Assembly: GCA_030248065.1 (NCBI GenBank)
Contig: JASAMV010001186.1
Location: 22,398-86,397 of the forward strand
Source: Rhynchonema sp. JSB1_4
Taxonomy: Eukaryota; Nematoda; Chromadorea; Monhysterida; Xyalidae
Length of the DNA stretch: 64,000 nucleotides
Reading direction: 5' to 3'
Below, in pieces: positions 43,593 to 53,873 of the stretch. Both the position numbers and the translations under genes were made by a program. Numbering within the stretch: the first letter of the stretch is position 1; every line of letters begins with the position of its first letter. Below the pieces are notes generated by a model that saw only the letters and a program-made list of their open reading frames with translations, made no database searches and had not been told where the DNA came from.

Positions 43593-44202
43593 AACCGTTG
43601 CAGTGCCCAGGTTTCTATATCGCTTCACAAAGCCTCGACTTGGGGTACTACCCCAAGAAGGGTATCCACACACAATATGCATTGATCACACACACGTACA
43701 TGGCACGTACCAGCGTCAGCTAACGCACTTCCTTGTTGACAAACATTCATGGGTACCAGAAATAATACATACATACTTATCAGTTGGGTACCATGCTGTG
43801 CCATGGTGACTGTATGTTGCACCATATATTGGCACATATGTTGGGTACCATAGGTACATTATGTATGTATGTATGTATGTATGTATGTATGTATGTATGT
43901 ATGTATGTATGTATGTATGTATGTATGTATGTATGTATGTATGTATGTATGTATGTATGTATGTATGTATGTATGTATGTATGTATGTATGTATGTATGT
44001 ATGTATGTATGCACGCATGCATGCACTGTAGTGTTGGGTACCGTAGGTACATTGGGTACCATGTATGTTGAGTACCATAGGTACCATGTATGTACTTTGT
44101 AACGTCAGCCTTGTCTGACGGAGTAAAATAATCTATGTGCCAGCACGGGGTAAAATAATCTAAGTACCCGCCTATACCCACGTGTATTGGACATAGTTTT
44201 TG
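43593..44202 (-). repeat. Right terminal inverted repeat of element C
   Basis: 610 bp, inverted copy of 33042-33647. Contains (ATGT)n of about 37 units at 43861-44010. The near identity of the arms, including the microsatellites and GGTACC palindromes, suggests recent insertion or gene conversion. Confidence 0.95.
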
Positions 44203-44277
44203 GCCATAGGAACCAATGACATGTGTGTGCTCAGAATATGAACAATGGTCATGTACATACTTACAGCCTACGCGAAA

Positions 44278-44533
44278 ATGGACAGCTTCCTGTCGTCTGC
44301 TAGCTGGGCATCAGTATTGCCCTTATTTCAGTGTGTTCGGTGTCGGATTGCCAGCGACAAAAAACAAATGATGAAATGGCATCGCGGCACAAAGTTAGTG
44401 CTCGATTAGGTCATAATGACTGTTGTTAATCCGGGTTGCGCTTTTCAGCTACTATCTAAGCTTCGTCATGTGTGAGAATTGTGTCGACGTGAATAGAAAG
44501 CTACAGAACTTACTGGCCGCCGTTAATTTGTGA
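44278..44533 (+). CDS. Two-exon zinc-ribbon mini-protein (66 residues)
   Basis: Exons 44278-44393 and 44449-44533, intron GTTAGT...TTTCAG, 66 codons plus stop. Two CxxC knuckles (FQCVRCRIAS and VMCENCVDVN) about 30 residues apart with an intervening His (KWHRG) suggest one zinc site. An AATAAA signal follows at about 44573. It lies 76 bp outside the right TIR of element C, so it probably belongs to the accessory arm of element E. Function unknown. Confidence 0.6.
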
Positions 44534-44589
44534 TACCTATTGCACTTTTATAGGCGTGTGTGTATGTGAAGGAATAAAATTCCCCTGAC

Positions 44590-44856
44590 TTATATTGCCG
44601 CCAACAAGATGCTCATGTTCCCCCTGGACAAGTCCATCCTTATCTCTGTGGATACGTTGTGAGCAACTTTGCAAAAGGCGTCCAAATGCCTCTTAATAAT
44701 TTGTAGCGTGTTGTGTTGACAAGACACTGAGACTTCATGATCGAAAATTTGCCTGTGGTTAATTGTGTATCCGCCAAGTGCTGCTGCGGTAATCATTATA
44801 ATCAGCGATGCAACCGAAGCGAGGTAAACAGCGATTATTTTATTTCGATTCTCCAT
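44590..44856 (-). CDS. Small type II membrane protein (88 residues)
   Basis: ATG 44856 (MENRNKII) followed by a strong hydrophobic segment of about 25 residues (AVYLASVASLIIMITAAALGG), then a hydrophilic ectodomain with two Cys and one N-glycosylation site (NVST). Convergent with the zinc-ribbon gene. No family recognised. Confidence 0.5.
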   Translation of the reverse strand: MENRNKIIAVYLASVASLIIMITAAALGGYTINHRQIFDHEVSVSCQHNTLQIIKRHLDAFCKVAHNVSTEIRMDLSRGNMSILLAAI

Positions 44857-45173
44857 TTTCGCGCACACGTAAAGCACTGAGTTTCATAATAAAACTAAAT
44901 CGTTTATAGTGAAAAGCACATATTGCCTGCAATAAGACACATCAATGGGATTGTAATCATGAACGGATCGGAGCTTCACAAAAATACATATAAGCAACAA
45001 TTGCACTATCCAAAAGAGGTGCGAAATCGGATCAAAATGCGGTTTGGCAGTGAAACATCATAAAAACGGTATAACGCACAACTAAAAATGCACGTCAGGT
45101 TTTAGCACAAGATATATTAGTGGTAGTCTTGCATTTTATGGCAAATTTGCTCAATTGGAACACATGTGGTGCA

Positions 45174-45407
45174 CTAGCGCAAAAACCGACTGGCTAAATG
45201 CATAGCACATATCTGTACTGCAATCAGCGCCAGCAATGTCAGTACATCGGCAATAACGCCAACTACGACTGTGACACTCAGTCCGACAGAATCACTTTCA
45301 TCGTGCCACGAATGGGTGGCCCTCGGATGCACATGTTGCACCGATAGAACGGAATTGAGCAGCGATAGAACGATGACCACTGAAATGGTCGTTGCGACTG
45401 CGAACAT
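45174..45407 (-). CDS. Small protein with two hydrophobic segments
   Basis: ATG 45407; 77 codons. Segments of about 20 hydrophobic residues at the N-terminus (TISVVIVLSLLNSVLSV) and C-terminus (VTVVVGVIADVLTLLALIAV) flank a His-rich linker. Overlaps, in another frame, the 3' half of the CxxC frame at 45601-45278; the two could be exons of one membrane-anchored zinc-ribbon protein. Confidence 0.4.
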   Translation of the reverse strand: MFAVATTISVVIVLSLLNSVLSVQHVHPRATHSWHDESDSVGLSVTVVVGVIADVLTLLALIAVQICAMHLASRFLR

Positions 45408-45601
45408 AACGAACAGAAGTGAATGTTTAGCAAGTGGTCGTCGGGTCCGATGTAATCGTTATTGTCACTCAGGAATCGATGACAACAATTGCTGCACAAT
45501 TGAACAATTTCGATGACGGTTGAATCGGTGAGAGTCAGAACCAAATGTTTTTGAATGCATGTCCTGCACAGTTGGATTTGACGAACGTATCCGGTTGACA
45601 T
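45278..45601 (-). CDS. CxxC zinc-ribbon-like frame
   Basis: ATG 45601. Knuckles LCRTCIQKH and LCSNCCHRF are 26 residues apart, then HFCSLCSQSQ further on. The first about 70 residues look coding; the remainder overlaps the two-hydrophobic-segment frame. Splicing is probable but the junction is not certain. Confidence 0.45.
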   Translation of the reverse strand: MSTGYVRQIQLCRTCIQKHLVLTLTDSTVIEIVQLCSNCCHRFLSDNNDYIGPDDHLLNIHFCSLCSQSQRPFQWSSFYRCSIPFYRCNMCIRGPPIRGTMKVILSD

Positions 45602-45923
45602 TGCTGTAATAATAGATCACCCTGTTTTTCTACATGAATTTTACATGGCTGTCCAAAAAGTTCAAATCGTTGCCTGTTGTATGTACCTACAGCCTGTACG
45701 TTAAGTAAATTTACAGTAATTAACCCTACTCTCAGGCATGTGCATAATAAACACGGATTTCGGTGCGATAACATGATCGTGTAGTGTGCTGTGCGCACCC
45801 AAGTTGGCTGCTGTCGCCTGTACACACAGTGCCTAACTTATGCTAAATGCCAAGAACGCGCTATGGCCAAAATCATACATTTGCTCTGCACTCATTATGT
45901 TGTGCTCCAAATTAGACCCACCT

Positions 45924-46301
45924 TTACTTCTGCAGGAACGCCTCCATTAACGGGGCCACATAGGCGTGGTCGGGTGTTTGAATGACATCTGCGTTCTGTT
46001 CGTTGATGGACAGACAGATGGCAGTGCAGAGTTCGGCAATCAATGAGTACTCGTTGCGGTTGTGGAAAGTGCGTGCTTGAAGACAGACGGTCTTGATACA
46101 GTGGGCACAGAACAGCGCCGATAGAAACGGTCCGAACGGTGATGTGTGATTACGAAACGTTGGTTTGGCACTAAGTTCGTGAAACAGACGGTCAGCGCAA
46201 TTTCGGCACAGCGGGTGTCGCAATGTCTGTCGTCCTGCCTCAATGTAGAGCTCGGTCGCGCCCGTGGAGTGCTTGCAGTTGGGCAACAGTATGCTCGTAA
46301 C
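45924..46301 (-). CDS. CxxC zinc-ribbon-like protein, 3' exon
   Basis: A T-rich acceptor (GTTTTCAG) at about 46302 opens a frame of about 124 codons. Cys sites: PNCKH, LCRNCADRLF and LFCAHCIKTVC. Followed by a helical region (AELCTAICLSI). The 5' exon was not found. Part of the accessory cluster of element E, with the genes at 44278 and 45601. Confidence 0.5.
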   Translation of the reverse strand, partial: VTSILLPNCKHSTGATELYIEAGRQTLRHPLCRNCADRLFHELSAKPTFRNHTSPFGPFLSALFCAHCIKTVCLQARTFHNRNEYSLIAELCTAICLSINEQNADVIQTPDHAYVAPLMEAFLQK

Positions 46302-47512
46302 TGAAAACAGTTAAAACATGATTTGCACTGACTACCTCTGGTCTTGCAGCAAGCACTAACGCAGGCTAATTTTTAGCTCTCTCCATCTCACACATCAGGG
46401 TTCAAATGGGATCTCGATCGCCAGTCACCGCACTTCTTTAAAACACAAAAGCTATCCAAACCTTTTTTATCGGCGATTTGCTTCAATATTTTTCGTGAGT
46501 GGTATGTGGATGGATTCAGCCACGGCGCGGCCATTTATTGTGGCAAGTCGGCGAGCGAAAAGTTACGTGTGAGTATTGGGTACTGGTAGACGCTGGCACT
46601 TCTCAACAAATAGCAGTGGAGGATGATGGGAAGCTCGTCCAATTGAAACTCGAACGTGCTGCAAAATGCAATGCGTGTCTTTGTGAAACATCAACTGACA
46701 TCTTAAACAGTCAAGTTCAACTCGATATCAAACATATGTACCAACCTGCAAACGTCGGGCGCACTCATTTGATATGGTCGGCGGAGAATGCACTGTTGAT
46801 CGGTGGCCAGAATCCAATAGTCGCGTTCATTGGGTGTGATTGTGTAGAAACCGTGATAGAGAACTTTGTTCAGTACTTGTTGAAATTGGAATTCGACACT
46901 GTTCGCAGACGACAAATGTTTGTTAATTTGGTATATTCTCAGTTCACATTCGGGAAAGGCAATTGTTGGAGGAATGAGTCGGTGTTCGATCAACTGACAT
47001 CGCATAGGACTGGCGACCGTTGTGCACGAATGGTCAGTTGCAGCAGCTGCCATTCCGGTGCTCAGCTTGAACCAGAAGGCAGACTGGTCAGGTAGGCTGA
47101 TGGTGTCCTTTGTCTGCTCTTGACTGGCTGTGTGAGTGCAGAAATTTGATAGGTACCGGCGTGCCGGCCGTCTGCTCTCTACTGTGCGGTACCGTAAGTT
47201 ATGGTCAGTCTGGTTGGACTTGTTACAGCCGGCTTGTGAATATGATACGTCTGACCCCGCCCTCTACCGAGCTGTGATTGGTGATGGGTCGTTTTGGCCG
47301 TGTGTATTGTATTTGCCTACATCGCGGTGGTTGTGAGGCACAGCTATTTTGCAGAAATGCTGCCCGAAACATCAAGTGTTCAAATCAGCCGGACACAGAA
47401 TCCTGCAGGATGTTTCACGATATATCCATCAAATGACCAGTGGGCGCGTAACAACTACGACAATATCAAGGATTTACACGTGGCTCTGTAATTTGCACTG
47501 AGTGAAACGGTG
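46302..47512. other. Ambiguous coding region, frames open on both strands
   Basis: 46499-47095 (+, 198 codons, non-ATG upstream context) and 46703-47053 (-, 116 codons) overlap. Neither has a recognisable motif, and I cannot decide which is real. The minus frame has a more globular composition; the plus frame has several Cys (CNACLC, CSSCHSG). No splice sites were resolved. Confidence 0.3.
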
Positions 47513-47803
47513 ATGCCATCGAAACACGGCAGTGATCCTGACGTTTGGATAGTATCGCGTGTCGACGAATCCAGTATGGAACACATTTGCAAGGCATTTG
47601 AATTCAATATGGATGTTGTGATACATGAATTGAATCTTGTCTCATGTTTGGAGGGTGACACATCTGTCTGCATACACATAGAAAGCCGCAACTTTGGTGA
47701 ATCAGGGGCGTTGTGCAGTTTTAGGGATAGATTTTGGCAAGGGCCTGTTCTGCAGAGTCTTTCTGTGGATGAAGCATTGAGTGCTGCTTCGGCTTACGAA
47801 TAA
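47513..47803 (+). CDS. Unknown protein, 96 residues
   Basis: ATG 47513 to a TAA embedded in AATAAA (GAATAAAAT), the same stop/poly(A) overlap seen in element C genes. Composition is globular (DPDVWIVSRVDESSMEHICK, VVIHELNLVSCL). It may be the last exon of a longer gene. Not recognised. Confidence 0.45.
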   Translation: MPSKHGSDPDVWIVSRVDESSMEHICKAFEFNMDVVIHELNLVSCLEGDTSVCIHIESRNFGESGALCSFRDRFWQGPVLQSLSVDEALSAASAYE

Positions 47804-48069
47804 AATCCCCCTTGAAACATCACAGCTACCGCATCACCGGATCATACCTACTCTGCGTGCCGCATAGGCGTCGGAAACCTACCGTAGCCATCCCAGTCAG
47901 TTTTACATAAGTAGGGTGCCAGTCTCAACCTGGTACACCCACTTCTTTGTTCTGACGGTTGAGTGCATTTACACATGGAGAACGCGCAGTCATTTTGGGG
48001 GTGAGGTAAGTCGCGAACCAACAGCCCACATGCAGCCGATGCACCTGATGCCGATGTGTATCAAAGTGT

Positions 48070-48280
48070 CACTCACCAAATGACACCACCCCCACCAGTG
48101 TGGATGTCGAGTGTACCGGCGGTGGTGGTGTGCTCGATCCACCCAGTTACCGTAACCCTTCATAACCCACACAGTGCCACTCGTTACCTGACACCACCAC
48201 CCGCACCTGGCACCACCCACCACCACCACCATTGCTGTGTGCTGAGTGTGTCGGCGGCGGTGGTGGTGACACGTATGTTC
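48070..48280. repeat. CCACC/GGTGG-rich diverged duplication able to form hairpins
   Basis: Two related segments (about 48074-48135 and 48185-48275) each run from ACACCACCcC...to GGCGGTGGTGGTG, so each can fold on itself. Frames on both strands here are compositional. No gene is supported between 47.81 and 48.70 kb. Confidence 0.6.
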
Positions 48281-48700
48281 GGTACAGACACTCTATCGGT
48301 GCATTGGACACCGTGCGCTTCATCCGTACCCTGTAACCTGATGCGTGCACGCCAGTTTGTTGACCAGTGGTCAGCCATCTCTGAGTGTGTGCCACCCACA
48401 ACCTTGTTGGGGCACTTGTGGCTGTTCATGCATATTGCACTGCTAGCGGGTACCTAATATAGTGTGCGGAAGTTTTCGATGCTGTCTATCCGACAGTCAT
48501 ACTTTATCAAAGTGTCACGATGTGCCAGGGAGCGGAGTCCGGCATCGTGGAAGTTAAAAATGTATCTAGCGCAAGAGAGCAGATAATAATGTATCTAGCG
48601 AGTTTTGGAAGTTTATAATGATCCTAGCAATTTTGAGGGGGCACGTGTTAAAATCCCTATACCTGAACTGTTTTAACTGCGCCTATACTGCTTATCTCCT

Positions 48701-49000
48701 TCATCGACGCGGACATGAAAGCAGCAGGTATTGGACATTTTGGGTTTTGGGCGGTATTTCATAGCGTGTTAGTGGTGTTCCACCAGGTGGGAACACGGTT
48801 AGAACTGCGACAAATTGTGTTTCATCTTCACCGATGCACCTGTACTCAATGTGCATCATTGTGAGCAGTACTTTCTCAAGTTCGCGGCGGCTATCGTGAC
48901 GATCGTATTTGTAGTACCCATTTTGTTGGGGCAGGGTCCAGTCGAGCATTGTGATAGCATACATTTGCTGTTCTAACGGAATCACGTTATAGTAGTCCAT
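48701..49000 (-). CDS. Unknown 99-residue ORF
   Basis: ATG 49000; Tyr/Gln-rich N-terminus (MDYYNVIPLEQQMYAITML), then mixed charged sequence and a FPPGGTPLTRY turn. No motif recognised. Isolated between repeat sequence and the element E polymerase, read in the opposite direction. Confidence 0.4.
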   Translation of the reverse strand: MDYYNVIPLEQQMYAITMLDWTLPQQNGYYKYDRHDSRRELEKVLLTMMHIEYRCIGEDETQFVAVLTVFPPGGTPLTRYEIPPKTQNVQYLLLSCPRR

Positions 49001-49357
49001 GTTTGATCTGTTTTGTGGTCAGCTGTTTGGCTTCGAGTGATCTGTCTGGCTTGAGCCGTCTGGCTCATCTGCATTTAGATGCATCTGCATATGGGCGTGG
49101 TCTGTGTGATGCGCTGTATTACACAGTGCACTTTTGGCTTTTCAAGCTCAATGTGTAATCCCATTTTTGTGAAATGAAACAGCTGTCTGGCTTATTTGCA
49201 TTTTGAAGTGCAACAAATGCAGAGTGCTTGAAGTGGGATGGGGGCTGTTTCATCTGAGGGAGCAGGCGTATTTTATGTACATAGAACAGGCGTTTCTGGT
49301 CCGATGTTAATACACATGGTTGGGCGCATTTTTTTCTGACAAATACTACTTGCACAG

Positions 49358-50532
49358 GCTACTTGGCTTTTCTGGTTGAATACCTGGGGTATGAATGTTC
49401 TGGAATCTCATTCGTCTACCAACATGCGGTGGAACCAGTCTTCAGAAAATTTGTTGATTTGAAGCAAAACCAACGAATTGAAGCAGCACGTGCTGGCAAC
49501 AAGTTGGTCGAACAGGAGATTAAGAAAGAAGTGAGTGTGTTCTGCACGTATCCCAAAACATGAGAGCAAAAAATATGGGAATTTGTTTTCTTCTGCTGGA
49601 CAGTGGAATCTTCGGAAGCTCATTGATGAAATGGGAGAAATGAAGAAACACGATCATAGTGGATGCAAAAACATACAACCGACGTTGGTTGTTCTCAAAT
49701 CGAGTCACTGAACTCCTGGACATTGAGTCATTCGATCAGTCATCCCTTAACCCCATGTTTGAAATCTCATGTCGACCTCCAAGAATTGTCCGAGCGGCTC
49801 CATTGACTATTGGTGAGTCCTTCTGTGTGTTGTATTTAATATTATCAGAAAATAAATGTCACGACAGTTTCAGGTCAAATAATTCTGTTCGACAGCAAAC
49901 AGCACATGCATCGAATTTGTGCTTTGCTGCTTCCACGCTGGTTGAGGCCCGATCACTACGCCTATTTGAACACAGATACAGGTTTGTTATTGCCTGTTTT
50001 GTCTCAGTTAATCGCAAGGATTACATTGATTTTTTTGTAGACAGCATAATGATTAGCCTCGCTGCGCCAACACTGGAAGAGTGCGTGAAGCCTGAGATGA
50101 GAGCCGAATTCCGGAATCAAAAAGACGTAAATTAACTTGCTTGCTCACTTGCTGCACTTTTATCAACACTGCTCACACTTTCAGCTATATTTCCAAAATC
50201 AAACCGACCCTGACTCAAGGTATCATTTTGGAAAGCTCCACCTGGAATCCGAGTTCGCTGAAGGAGTGAGTGTTTGTTTTTTGGCTAGCTATTGTGAATT
50301 TTTTCAGACCAAACGTTAAAATTTGCGTGTTTCTCAGTGCAAAACTACACTGTACTGCCAGCCCCAACGAGCAAGGGAATATGATTCTGAACAAGGTTGT
50401 CTATATTGATTATTTACTGTGGCAGAAAAAGTTTTATAAAAGTTAGGCTTGCAGATTGCTGCCCGTGGCATTCCCCGTGCACACAATGATTCCATACTGC
50501 AACTGAATGTTTTCAAATCGATTTTATTTTAA
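49358..50532 (+). pseudogene. polB: Element E protein-primed DNA polymerase B, 3' half only
   Basis: Exons of the palm and C-terminal region: 49358-49530 (VEYLGYECSGI...EQEIKKE, motif B side), 49604-49812, 49874-49981, 50041-50126, 50185 to about 50277, a further exon to 50395 and 50455-50532, with introns of 55-75 nt. The palm block AAPLTIG then ILFDSKQHMHR and motif C NTDTDSIMIS, split by an intron between DTD and S, are clear. The C-terminal block is IAARGIPRAHND. A frame change lies near 49650. No exonuclease or motif A exons were found upstream, so the gene is 5'-truncated or interrupted. Confidence 0.85.
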
Positions 50533-50787
50533 GACAGGGAGCATTTGCCGAGAGCAGTGCACAGGGGCTTCAGATAGAAACGTGGTTCGATGTACAGTTA
50601 TGAAAGTATAGTGCAAAATATGCATGCCTACTACGTAAAAAGGCGCACACACGCAGATTTGATACATACCACTGCACTTGAATTATAAAGTTTTATGTCA
50701 CTGTTAAACGAATGGAAGAGAACTTGTTGTACGCATAATTTCGTAAGCCTTACGGGGGCACTTCCTTATATTTTAAACTATTCTCTT
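50533..50787. other. No gene recognised
   Basis: Short spacer between the convergent polymerase and PX-type genes of element E. I see nothing notable. Confidence 0.5.
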
Positions 50788-51289
50788 TTACTCCATTTCT
50801 TGCACATTATGTCGGTATTTTGTCATAGTATCACGAATAACGGGATTGGGAAGAATAAACGCGGGGCAGGCTGTGTGGGATAGAGCTTCGATAAATGCAA
50901 TCAACCCCGCAAACTTAGGCATTTCTTGGGAATGTGGACGGGGCTGTTTGCACATTGCACTCAAGCAATCAAGTAAATTCGAATGTGGCACTTTGATATT
51001 TTGCAAATGAAAATTTCCATTTCTCGCATTGTACGCAAAGCCTGGTACTGTGGTTATGGCATCCATAATAACTCTAGCCGATGTTCGTTGTCGAGCAGGC
51101 AAACATAGCAGCAGTTGGTCAACATAGCTCCAGCTCTCCGCGTGGTTGATTCGGTTCCTCTTCGGGTTCCCGTTCCAGCGTTTGTTGTCCTTGATTTTCT
51201 ACTCGCTTGCTTCCTTTCCATTGTTCATATTCAGCGCGTGAAATGCCAATTAATGTTTTAAAGTCACGGTAAAACAAAACGATCATGTC
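50788..51289 (-). pseudogene. Element E PX-type protein, broken
   Basis: An exon starting after a TTTTCAG acceptor (51289; VLFYRDFKTLIGISRAEYEQW, then an acidic linker) stops near 51121. The C-terminal domain continues in another frame: LPARQRTSARVIMDAI, FHLQNIKVPHSNLLDCL. It aligns with the C-terminal domains of the PX-type proteins of C and D. The 5' part is replaced by the LINE insertion at about 51343. Confidence 0.7.
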
Positions 51290-51342
51290 CTGAAAAGGGA
51301 ATGGTGTTATGACAAGAAAGACACACGTTACAGTTGATCGGA

Positions 51343-53560
51343 TCACACGTCGATTGATGGAATTATTGGAACTTTAAAAATTCCTACTTTATCGGTTACA
51401 AAGTCGAACATCTGTTTTGAAGCCACAGCTCGTTTGAATTTGGAATACCACAAATCTATAACTGTTTGTGGCAAGTTGTTGAAGGCAAGCGCGGTTGAAT
51501 TCATCGCACTGGCTTGATATCGGGTTGTGTTCGGTTTTGCCAACTTGATTGTTTTTGAATGGGCAATTCTTGAACTCGTTCGCACATCGCAGTCGCTCAA
51601 TAAGGTGAACAGGTCGGGAAGTGAGAATCGCAGCCCATACACATATTGGTATAATGTAGACAGCCTAACTGTGAACACTTGTTGGTAGAATGGAAGCCAT
51701 CCAATTTGCTGAAGCATATTGTCATAGGTTGTTTCGTGCTCCCATTTGTTTAGTATCAATTTAAATATTAACGATTTCAAGATCCCAAATTATCGATTCT
51801 TCGCGAGGAACCGAACTCAGCACGGTGGTGGTGTCGGGGTTTGCATTAAGAACAGTCACAACCCATACATGATGCCTGTCAAAATTCCTGATAATCTAGA
51901 AATTCTGCCCGTCGCCTACACGATTGCCGGGGTCAAGTGCTGTGTGATCACAGTGTACAAGCCGCCGTCGTGCAACAACGCCACGTTTGTCGATGGACTC
52001 AGTACGGTATTGGCTTTGGTGACACAAACAGGAAAGATTGACAACATTATTGTTTCGGGTGATGTAAACATGTGTGCTGTGGTGCCAGCTGAGTTCAAAA
52101 ACCTGGAAAATACTCTCAAACAATACAATCTTGCCCAGGTCATCACTGAATCGATTCACAAGGGTCGATTAATTGATGTTACATTTGTGCCTGACCATCT
52201 GGCGGTACAATACGAACTCCTTGCACCAATCGAAAACTACCATCACATGACATCAATAACATTCGATATTTCCAGCACCCAGTCTCCATCCGACGCTCCG
52301 CTGCGCCTTGTCTGGCAGTACAAGAAGGCCGACTGGGACTTGATGAACAGTTTGCTCATCGCCTACAACCTGGTAAAACAGGTTGTTGATGCAGTAGACG
52401 TGAATCAGGCCTGGGACGCAATCAGTCAAACGATCGTTGGTGCTGCTACGAGTGCCATTCGTGTCCGATCCCCTCGCCCAAGTCCACAGAGTGACCAGCC
52501 GTGGGTGACGCCGAAGGTCAAGCGGCTCAGTCGGAAGAAGAGCGATCTGCACAGGAAGTGGAAACAGACCGGTGTGCCCACGTGATCGCTCCGGCTCTCG
52601 CTGTGCTCATCTATCGATCGATAGACGAACACACGAGGCCGTCGGGTTGGAAACGGGCCGTTGCCACTGCCATGCCGAAAGTCAAGACCCCTCAAAACCC
52701 ATCGGACTTCCGCCCCATCTCCAAATTACCGCTGTGCTCAAAAATCGCTGAGAAGCACGTTCGAAACATCCTGAACGGGTTCATTGCCCCCAAACTCTCA
52801 GAAACGCAGTTCGGTTTTCGTGGAGGTCGGTCTACAACTGAGGCCATGTTGAATTTCAATACTACAGTCACTCGTGCTCTTGATGTTTCAAATTCTGTTG
52901 TTGCTGTGTATTTTGATGTTCGAAAGGCTTTCGATACCGTTCCTCACAATCTATTATTGCGTGTGTTACAAGACGATTTCAATGTTCCACCCGATTTATT
53001 GTTGTTGGTTCAATCCTATTTGTCTGATCGAACCCAATGTGTGAATGTAAATGGTGTGTGTTCAGATTTCTTGTCTGTTCTCTCTGGTGTGCCGCAGGGC
53101 GGTGTATTAGGACCGTTATTGTTTCTCGCATACGTCAGTTGCAAAACTGCATTTCCCTTCGTGTTCACGTATTATTCTCTATGCTGATGATCTGGTACTG
53201 ATTCACTTCATGTGTCCTGACTGTGAAAAGCATTTGCAAGAGGATGTGCACTTGATTGTCGAGCACTTCTCCAAACACAAACTTCTCTCCATTAATTCTA
53301 CCAAAACAAAACTCCAACAATTTGCTCGCTCAAGTTCATGTCCCGCTGTCCCTGCTATTGTGATCTATGAATGTCTGATTGATGTTGTCGATGCAAACAA
53401 ATATCTCAAGTTTGATTTTGGTCTGCATACTACTGCCACGTCTGTGAAAGTGAAGAAAATTGCTGGTTCATTGTACCGTACCTTTCGTAATGATCTACCT
53501 CGACGATAAGAGCACATGGAATCCAGGGGGGATGAATTTAGACTATGTCCAAATTATTGG
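51343..53560. mobile_element. LINE (EEP endonuclease + reverse transcriptase), 5'-inverted copy
   Basis: The 3' part is on the minus strand (51780-51343): RT C-terminal region with HETTYDNMLQQIGWLPFYQQ and SAMNSTALAFNNLPQ. The 5' part is inverted, on the plus strand: endonuclease (51770-52585; GDVNM, TVYKPPSC) and RT (52590-53509; DFRPISKLPL, FDVRKAFDTVPHN, SGVPQGGVLGPLLF, then YADD at about 53182 in another frame). Between endonuclease and RT a long linker is missing. The layout is that of twin priming. Non-LTR family close to CR1/Jockey-type architecture; the exact clade was not determined. Confidence 0.85.
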
Positions 53561-53873
53561 ACTTAGTCTCAAAAACGGGGTGGTGTGAGTAGGCGGCAGC
53601 CTGATACGGTAAGTCGGGCAAAACCGACGCCAAGCGTGAGTCACGCGCACGCGCGTGCGCCGAAACAAGCAGCTGTATAAATGTGGTGGCTGTAACATCA
53701 GCCGTTGCGCAACGTGCATTGTCATCGATTTTTTTATTCGCATACATAGGACAACATTGACATATGTTACCAACAGTACTTGTTGATGGTGAGCATCGTT
53801 GGTTGCGTTAAAAAAATTTTTCTTTAAAAATGAGATGAAATTGAAGCTTTCAGATTGAAAATACTTGGAAATC
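53561..53873. other. Possible left end of element D
   Basis: Follows the LINE. GC-rich CACGCGCACGCGCGTGCGCC palindrome at about 53642-53662 and a TATAAATG box-like sequence at about 53677. Because the other end of D lies outside the window, a terminal inverted repeat cannot be tested. Confidence 0.35.

Larger units (their letters stand above)
33042..44202 (+). mobile_element. Element C: complete TIR-bounded Polinton without DNA polymerase (11.16 kb)
   Basis: Bounded by long terminal inverted repeats (33042-33647 and 43593-44202). Contents on the + strand: 172-codon unknown, integrase, penton, basic protein, MCP, protease, ATPase, PC-type and PX-type genes; one small gene on the minus strand next to the left TIR. 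No PolB sequence lies between the repeats. No 6-bp target-site duplication was found at the inferred ends (TTCCCT versus GCCATA), possibly because the left flank is unreliable. Internal tandem duplication of about 2.1 kb lies at 35.8-39.97 kb. Confidence 0.9.

Noticed and set aside
43603..43809. Apparent 68-codon gene repeated at 33.4-33.66 kb
   Set aside because: It is the same TIR sequence read on both sides of element C; no start, splice or poly(A) context of its own.
48056..48457. 133-codon plus and 80-84-codon minus frames
   Set aside because: Arise from CCACC/GGTGG repeats; His/Pro/Thr or Trp/Gly-rich artefact composition.
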